64,000 nucleotides of DNA from Exophiala sp. HKRS030. Its lineage: Eukaryota > Ascomycota > Eurotiomycetes > Chaetothyriales > Herpotrichiellaceae. The stretch's first letter is position 1; each line of letters starts with the position of its first letter. This document shows positions 56,797-64,000 of the stretch, in pieces. The stretch spans positions 401,757 through 465,756 of the forward strand of contig JAHWDD010000035.1 in NCBI GenBank assembly GCA_023897205.1, written 5' to 3'. Both the position numbers and the translations under genes were made by a program. Under the pieces are notes generated by a model that saw only the letters and a list, made by a program, of their open reading frames with translations, did no database searches and had not been told where the DNA came from.

Positions 56797-57346
56797 AGAT
56801 GGATAGAAATAAGAGCCATTCTGCGTGGAAGGTGTTTACAGTACGAACTCGATCAGCGAATAAGTTGTATTTAACCATTTTATGAGTTAGTTTCTGCCGA
56901 AAATACTGAAGCTATGCATGCTTGGAGACACACGTGACTGGAAATAGGCAGAAGCCTTGGCGAGGCACCCCGACAGTCACAACAGCCGAGTCCAACAACT
57001 AAATTAGATCGTGCTGGAATCAACAAGCTACATTTGGCAACGCATGTGGTGCTCAGTAGCAAGGTAATTCGCAATACATCGTAGATGAGCGAGAGAAGCT
57101 GGTACACTATGCATGGTGGTTGATCACTCCGGAGTTCAGAAAGCCATCCAACTTTGGCTTCCACGTGATTACGCGTTTCGGCGGGGTCGATGAGTTCGAG
57201 GGTTGTCTGACGTGTATTGGCGGATTCGCGAAGTCACGAGACATTAACATTCGCGTCGGTACTCAGTAGGATTTCTCCCCGCCTATATCCGAGTCAATGG
57301 TGAAGCCAAAATCACACAGATTGTCGGCCGCCATTTCTCAGCTAGC
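56797..57346. other. Intergenic, 550 bp
   Basis: Promoter side of the PDDEXK gene; a minus-strand frame at 56880-57164 is not supported. Confidence 0.35.
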
Positions 57347-58980
57347 ATGGCATCATCTGATCGAGAACTTAAGCTATTTTCCAATGCACAAGTGGTCCAG
57401 GCGTGGATGAGCGACAGTTCCTGTCCTCCACAATCGCCCGTCCCTGCTCTACGAAGCAACAAGAGAAAGCGCGGCGTGCTCCAATCTCTCCATCCAAATA
57501 TGGCCTCCAAAGACTCCTATCTACCTCCATCGACGCCAAACTTAAAGGGGGCGGCTAAGAAGAAGAGCAGACATGAAAAACACTCCGACATTGCTGAGAT
57601 AGGCGCTGAGGCCGGTGAAGAGGAAAAAACACCTCAGCCGCGACGGACTCGAGGTTCCAGATCGAGTGCACGCACGCAGAAAGACATTCGCGGAATTCCA
57701 CACGATGTCACGAATGAAGCGTACGATCAGACCTCACTGGTGTTGGGAACACCTCAGCCGTCACTACAATCAGCGTACGTTTCTGCCTTGGAGAAAAAGA
57801 TCACTCTCGCATCGACACCTAAATCCCACTCACTTTCCTCGGCCAGTGGTTCGAATGCAAGGTCACGCAGCCCGGTCAAGTCGATGGCAGACCTATATCT
57901 TTCTGACAAACCGATTCGCGATGTAATGTTCGGATCTAACACGGCGCAATTACCTGGGGACATTCGTAACATGTACAAATCACTGAAGTCATTGAGTGAT
58001 GGCGAAGAAGTCCTGCCGGCAGCAATTCGAGTAGGTCAATTATGCTATCGAATGTGATTGGATAGTTCAAGCTGACTTCCCATTGCCAGGACAAGATTGC
58101 GGCTGTGGCTGGAGATATGGAGCCGCTGCGTCCTTACATGTTCTCCCACGTATTGACAGAAGACGCGAACCTGGAGCGTCTGTCCTGCGAATTGACGGAG
58201 ATAGCAGAAATTCGGGACGCTTCAAGGAGATGCGCACAAGATCATGTCTCCGAGGCCGCTTGGAATGATGAAGTGCACAGTCGGATCCTAAGGCTGGCGT
58301 TGAAGACATGCGACGGAGTTGAACATCAAAATATGTATGTCCCCTCGCTCACTGAGTGGTTGTAGGTGACTAATCTGACCAGTACTACCGCCCGCGTTAT
58401 CGCAAGTCTCGTGCCGCGCCACATCAGCGGAGATTCACTGAAAGCGAAAATGGTTGATTATAGCATAAACCTCAAACCTAGCGAAAAAATGGGTGATCGA
58501 ATTAGGCAGTTATTGCAAACTCAGCCAAGCGACCTACAAGCAATCAACCAAACGGCTTATGGGCCCGTTCGGTACCGACCAATCGCGATCAGTATCGAGA
58601 CCAAAACTCTTGATGCATCAGAGCAGGAGGCGCGGATGCAACTAGGGATGTGGACAGCGGCATATTTTAACCGCATTCGAAGCTTCACAAATGAGGGCCT
58701 GGAAATGCCCACATTGCCACAGCTGTATAGCTTTGGCCCTCAATGGGCCCTTCTTTTCGCATCCGAGTCATCGAGCCAGCTGGTAAGTTCTGTGCTTACC
58801 CCTATGCTTCTCATCCTGTTCTCATAAGTTGCAGGCCTTCTGGGCAAGCTCATTGTCGGTGACACAAGTATCGTGCTTGGTTGTTATAAGTTACTCGCTG
58901 TCATTCGTCATCTCTGCGCCTGGGCCACCACATCCTTTCGACGCTGGCTACATGTGAATGTTTTAGAAATCAAGACTTGA
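57347..58980 (+). CDS. PD-(D/E)XK nuclease-like protein (PDDEXK_12 type), four exons, one frameshift
   Basis: ATG 57347. Exons 57347-58030, 58090-58334, 58383-58782, 58835-58980; introns of 59, 48 and 52 bp with GTAGGT, GTATGT and GTAAGT donors and CTGACT/CTGACC or TAAGTT branch regions, all phase-consistent. A disordered N terminus (SNKRKRG, KKKSRHEK, SRSPVKSMADLYLSDKPI) precedes the domain: PGDIRNMYKSLKSLSDGEEV, LKTCDGVEHQN, SGDSLKAKMVDYSI, PIAISIETKT (E-x-K of the nuclease core), QLGMWTAAYFNRIRS, WALLFASES, then VGDTSIVLGCYKLLAVIRHL and FRRWLHVNVL. Matches the fungal PF20516-like family. Only exon 4 is out of frame: GGG at 58842-58844 appears one G short. Function of the family is unknown. 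Confidence 0.85.
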
Positions 58981-59999
58981 CGTGTCTGAACGCGGAACAA
59001 ATAGAATGAAGCTTCACAAGTATTCACACTCAATACTCCTTACGTGTAAACGCTGAGTGTGCTTGAAATTGGTGTTACGGTCATTTTTGCAGTATGAATG
59101 CAGTTCAGAATGTGCACTGTGAGTTTTCAAGTGTCCCACGGAGTATTTTATCAGTCGTCATTCAGTGACTAGCTTCGAGTAGTACTGGTATGGTTCATAA
59201 AATCCCTGTCGTCCGCAGTAGAGGACGAGAAGAGCTACCGTTGTCACCCTCGTCACTCTCCTAATGCTTGCTCTAGAACGTCTGATATCATGATAACCAC
59301 TTTCAGTGATCTTTGCCTGAAGAATTTGTACGATTGACAACCTGCAATCTGTCTCCCAAGGCCAATGGTTGACTAGCCTATGATTTAAAAATACCCTCAG
59401 GGCAAGAATCCAGGTTCGAATTATTGGCCCTACAACATGAGCAAGGGGCGATCCCAATTTATATGCAAAGCATTTAAAACTGCCTTTAGCCCATGAAAAG
59501 GATGAGATCGGTATTCAGATATGTCACTGCAAAGCGTAGTGGTTCGATGGGGCAGGGAAAGCGGATATTTGATGCCTTGCCCGTACGATATAGGCTGGCT
59601 GATTGCCTAGCATGACCGTTGTCTTGACCTAGGTCGTGACAATTTGGCTGACATTGCTTTTCCCTGCAGGTAGTAAGATAGTGTTTCTGCTTACAAAAGC
59701 TTACCCAAGTTGAGAGCTGTAGCGCTCGGCAGGTACAGAGCGGAAGTGGGCTAGGTGATTAACTATTGCATTGTAACAATCCGGGCCAATCCACAAATCA
59801 CTCGAATGTTGTACAATATGTGAAATGATAGAACACAAGATATAAATACATTACTTTCATTGTACCTACTAAACAGTAAACTCTTCTATATTTGCAAAAG
59901 GGTAATGCTTGCGCCAAGATATGTCTTGCTATTAATTTGAAAATTTGAAAGTTATTCTGGAATCATCTAATTTGGCTAATCTATGAAGCTTTACTTGCC
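58981..59999. other. Intergenic, about 1 kb
   Basis: No supported gene; the minus-strand frame 59158-59457 has no recognisable content. AT-rich to the right. Confidence 0.35.
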
Positions 60000-62110
60000 T
60001 GGCTTGCTTTTAGTGAAAAGTATCTCGATAATTAGAATATACTATAATATACCTTTGCGCTATCTTCTTTAGCCGCCGGCTATATCTTTATACTTACTCT
60101 AGTAATCTATTAGCTAAAAGTCTAAGTTAATTAACTTTATATTTCCTCTAAGTACTACCGCGTTTTGCACTTAGTTATATATAGCTAAACTAGCGGAAAC
60201 TAAGACTAGTTAATTTATTTCATCTAGAAACCTTAATAAAGATCTCGCTTACTAGTTATTATAGTCCGACGATATAAATCTCTAAATGTACTACGTTACC
60301 GTCCGTTATTAGAGCTACTGCTGTGGCTAGATTTCTCCGTTAACTAAGCCGCGTTTATAAATATATTTCTGGGCGTTTAATTATTATGGTTGTTAGAAAC
60401 GGAATGGATTACTTATATCTAGTCTAGAGGAGCGGGAAGAAACCGTACCCGACCGTACGAGCCCTAACGCTAATTTTTTAGGTCTACACTACCTAATGTA
60501 TAGTATATAGAAACGTATAGAATCTATTACGGTTAGCGTAATATAGAAAATTAGGGTAACTATAATAACCGGATAATCCTTGTCTTATGCTAAAAGTTCG
60601 TTTAGCGGATATACTAGGCTTCGCCTATTATCTGCTAAAGTTAGTACGACAAGCATAAACGGGGATAGTTTAGAGATATATAAATAACTAACTAATACTT
60701 TTAAGCTGCTATATAAGATGGACTTTTCGGGTAAGCGCTATACCCTGGTAGTAGTATTCTATTAAGTGTTGTAGGTAAGGTAAATACGTAACGAGACCGA
60801 AGTAAGAGGCAACTATAATAACGGTACTATAGTCGTAGAGTAGTATAGGATAACCGTAAGGGCCCGTAAATAGTACTCGGTAAGGCTTCTAGCTTATTCT
60901 TCGCTTAGATAGTCGGTAGGACTATCTCTTACTACGCTTAATTATTAAAGTTAATACCTAACTAGTTTTCTAAGGACGAAAATTTGCTACGACGAATAGA
61001 TGTGATTAGAAGAAAGATCTTAGACCTATACCCGGGATCTAGATATTAACGTATTGGCTAGGATCGATAGCTATCTTAAAAGGAATAAAAATTCTTATAA
61101 CTATATAATCTAACTCTATGCGTACTTCTCCCCGTGGTAAACTACGTAGAAAGAAGCGGTATACCCACAAAATTCGTAGGAGTTATAAGGTAAGGAAGAT
61201 ACTAATTAAAACGCCGCCGGAAATTCTAATGTAGTTTATAAAGGACGACTTACCTAAGGTATATACCTAGGTAGTATAAGTAATAACTATAGAGAGGATC
61301 TAATAGTAGCGAAGGAATATCTCGTACTAGCGACGTTATAGTATACTATAAGACGTTAGCTAGATTAAGGCTAGAACCGATAAAGCCTTATTAAAATTAG
61401 TAAAATATTAATCTTTTAAACGATAGGATATTTTATAGCTACCTACTAGAATAGTATTCCTATTATTTCGATTCGACTAGGAGAAAGTAGATTTAGTTTA
61501 AGTCTAGTAAATAACGTGTACTATAGCCATTAAGGTAGTAATAATAGTAAATACGCGATGGGTACGCCGAATATACCGAAGTAAGACTTTAAAGAGATTA
61601 GCACCCGTAGTATAATGCTATATGGAGAGGAGAGGGATAAGATTAATTAAAGTTAGGATGCTAGACCGCGAATATACAATATTGACCGAACTGAGCGGGA
61701 AGATTACTAAAGAAAGATTAAGAGTAAAATAATACGCTAAGGTAAGGACGGGACCTATTGACTACGGCCCGATCTAAGTTCGACGTCGTACTAGTGGCTA
61801 GTAGTGGTGTCGACGTATAAAGTTCGTTAGCTATCGACATGTAGGATTTTTCTATATAGAGTAAAGTAGGGTTCTAGCGGCGGTAAGGACTAAATTAGTG
61901 CTACTTACGACTACTACGATACTACTAAGTATAGCTATAAAGATCTTAAGAGCAGAGAGTATAATGTAGAAAGTAGAATTAGGCGACTGCTTACGTAATC
62001 TAGTCTCTTAGCTTTAATATGTGCTAGGAATACCGGTAGGTAAACGTAAAAAACTTCGTGTATTCTATTACTATTCGATAGCCTTTTAACATAAGAAAGA
62101 TATAGTGTGG
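60000..62110. repeat. RIP island 5
   Basis: Very TA-rich with CA/TG almost absent, sharp edges at about 60.0 and 62.1 kb. No protein family could be read through the stops in the frames tried; it may be a transposon or another gene relic. Confidence 0.7.
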
Positions 62111-63483
62111 ACTTGCAATGTAAAGGTGAAGTGAAAGTGACCTGGACTCATAATGATACAATGATTTAAGGGCTCTTTTCCTAGCTAGGTGAAGCATAGA
62201 GGAGTGAATTCGAGAATTTTACCGAACTAGCATATGTTGAAATCTAACGAACCATCGGTCCTAGGATCGTCGTCAGTTTCAATTCATGAACCTGACGTTG
62301 TTCCGGCCCAGATATCTCGGTAGAAAGAGATTCCAAGTTTCCGAGCAGGAAGCTTAGCAATGTATCCACCCGAATTAAGAAAGTGATCTATATTTAAATT
62401 GCGTCGTGGGATCGGTTACAACGACCACACTCGATTACCGAAACTCGATAACCAAAAATCGGGAAATTGGGCGACGTGTAGATCGGCATAGTTGCCTCAT
62501 GCGAATCCTGCCAAGTGCAAAGACCGCCCCGGCTTTAAGTCAGCACCAAGCGACGCAACGAGAATTTCAGGCACAGCGTGATCGGCTCATCTAACCGAGG
62601 AGCGTCTAACTTACCATATCTGACCTTGTCGTTATGAATTCTGCCTAGGAAGCCTAATTAATTAAGAGTTTCGATGTCAGCGGCCTCTGAAGTGTCTCCT
62701 CCGCTAGCTATCATTTTTACCGATGTTCGATGTCAGATAGCTGTCTTTATAGAACGGAGCCAGACTCATGACTTTGAATCGTCGTACCCGCTGGAGCAGG
62801 GAAAACATCCCGGTCAGGACAATAAGATTTTAACCTTATCTCAAGCTTAATGTGGGGCCTATTCAGGAGTTACAGCCGAGTGGATGGCCTAAGGCATTTA
62901 TAGTGTCCAGAGAGCGGAAATCAATCGGATACCTGCCGTACCAGTAGATTGATTGTATATGATCCCGAGAGAGTATTTACTGTAGCTAATGGCACCAGTG
63001 GCATTGAGGCGGCCCAAAGTCTGCATATATGAAAAAACAAACAATGCTGTGGTATTGCACGCCTATAGTTGCGAAATCATATTGAAAACTAGTTTCAAGC
63101 CTCTAGTTCTTTTGTTGGCGGGTGCAGAAAAACGTGTTACTGATGATGAAAAAGCTACCTACCTCCTTTCCGATGGCGGACACTCGCCCTGGCCTTTCTG
63201 ACAGCAGGAGTATTTTGGCTATTCCCAACCCTTAAATATGACAACGCGTATCTTTTACGCACTCCTTCGGCCTCGCGTAGTAGCTGCGAGCCTATGTGGA
63301 CACCGCGGTGCTTTGCGACCAATGCAACATTAGGGGTAAGATCTTCTTCCCAGTGCATATAAGCCCCCGTTTTTAACCATTAATCTACAGTTTGAGAGAA
63401 TTCTAGCAGTATCTCCACGTCCTAGCTGGCGAACGAGAGGCTTGTTGGCCGCCGCAAAGTTGGTAGAACTAGAAATAACCATA
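62111..63483. other. Spacer before the LTR element
   Basis: Near-normal dinucleotides. Frames at 62406-62594, 62989-63201 (plus) and 63155-63358 (minus) are unsupported. Confidence 0.35.
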
Positions 63484-63739
63484 TGTCAGCTTTGTGAGCG
63501 TCGACGAAATGACTGTCAACACGCACAAATGGATTGAATTGATGTCTGTCTGGTCTATAGAATGATGAGGATTCCTCTTCTCTATATAAATGAGTATAAA
63601 CAAGAGAAAATCTCTCCTAATGCGCAAGAAAATTAATAATCGAGTGCACTAGGTAAGTACTTGTCAATATATCGAATATACGCACTGGCCAGTCGATAGT
63701 TCGGTCAATAATTAGTTAATTAGTAAGCACAAGCTAACA
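63484..63739 (-). mobile_element. LTR of a Ty1/copia-type retrotransposon (3' LTR)
   Basis: In minus orientation the segment begins TGTTAGCTTG and ends AAAGCTGACA, i.e. TG...CA with near-matching inverted tips. It is preceded by a G-rich polypurine tract (CCCTGGGGGGTG, minus strand, 63740-63751) and contains a TATATA-type box. Length 256 bp, in the copia range. The partner LTR lies beyond the right edge, so target duplication cannot be tested. The LTR still has many CA and TG dinucleotides. Confidence 0.65.
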
Positions 63740-64000
63740 CACCCCCCAGGGAAGCCTGTAATAATAGGGTTGCCTATAAAGCTTTTCTCGTTAGTGTAAA
63801 GTTAGTTTGTATAGACTTTTTATAGTGTTTTGGTTCTAAAAGAGCGTAATTTGCTATTAAAGCATTTTCCTTACCTCTAGTATCCTTTTCTATCGATCTT
63901 ATTATAGCGTTATCGTTATAATTTATTAGAGGTTTAACTACTTTATAAACCTATTATAAGGTTACTCTCCTAGTAGTTTAGTAAGTCCGTTAGCGCTTAT
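63740..64000 (-). pseudogene. End of copia-type polyprotein, RIPed, runs off the right edge
   Basis: Minus-strand reading from the right edge gives SANGLTKLLGE*PYNRFIK*L, which fits the ADxLTK-xL...xF...L close of Ty1/copia RNase H. The remainder to the polypurine tract is TA-rich with stops. It is next to the LTR in the expected order (pol end, polypurine tract, LTR), which supports both calls. Non-functional in the visible part. Confidence 0.6.

Noticed and set aside
59158..59457. 99-residue minus-strand frame
   Set aside because: No family or splice evidence.
28480..62110. CRISPR array, rRNA cluster or biosynthetic gene cluster
   Set aside because: No regularly spaced repeats of the right size, no rRNA core sequences, and no backbone enzymes are visible.

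Overview
The window looks like nuclear DNA of a filamentous ascomycete (Pezizomycotina). The genes that can be read have short introns (about 41-74 bp) with GT...AG ends and CTAAC/CTGAC-type branch sites. They include ascomycete-typical families: a velvet-domain protein, a Zn2Cys6 factor, an SRPK-like kinase, an APH-fold kinase family and two PD-(D/E)XK nuclease-like families. Large parts also carry the imprint of repeat-induced point mutation (RIP): CA/TG dinucleotides are nearly lost, TA is greatly enriched, CG is kept, and Gln/Trp codons are turned into TAA/TAG.

Layout. About 1-24.7 kb is gene-bearing. It opens with the 3' end of a velvet gene, then a multi-span membrane protein, a 72-bp perfect palindrome, a 648-residue unknown protein, several small hypothetical genes, a tandem-repeat (Phe-His-Gln) gene with two stop codons, a frameshifted APH-family gene, a decayed gene with two Trp-to-TAG changes, a frameshifted DUF7924 PD-(D/E)XK gene, an intact four-exon SRPK-like kinase, a two-exon basic-tailed protein and a coiled-coil RING protein. 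An MFS transporter starts cleanly at 24.2 kb and turns into RIP-mutated sequence part-way through.

About 24.7-52.6 kb is a gene-poor mosaic. Islands of heavily RIPed DNA (about 28.5-30.5, 32.5-35.1, 36.3-38.6, 42.6-45.2, 47.5-48.3 kb) alternate with AT-rich, less mutated DNA. Where the islands can be read through their stops they are ordinary host-type genes rather than transposons: ankyrin repeats, a GH128/Asl1 glycosyl hydrolase, a bZIP factor and a membrane RING-H2 protein. Inside this mosaic sit a broken BTB/POZ gene and the truncated start of a sugar transporter.

About 52.7-59 kb is a second gene pocket: an intact Zn2Cys6 transcription factor, a degenerate ZNFX1/UPF1-like helicase pseudogene and a four-exon PDDEXK_12-type gene. 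Another RIP island follows at 60.0-62.1 kb. The right edge holds a Ty1/copia-type LTR and the RIPed end of its polyprotein on the minus strand.

No operon-like or biosynthetic cluster logic is visible. It reads as an accessory, subtelomere-like or otherwise dispensable compartment where expanded gene families are duplicated and then destroyed by RIP. Six single-base homopolymer contractions in three genes suggest that some frameshifts may be assembly errors rather than biology.
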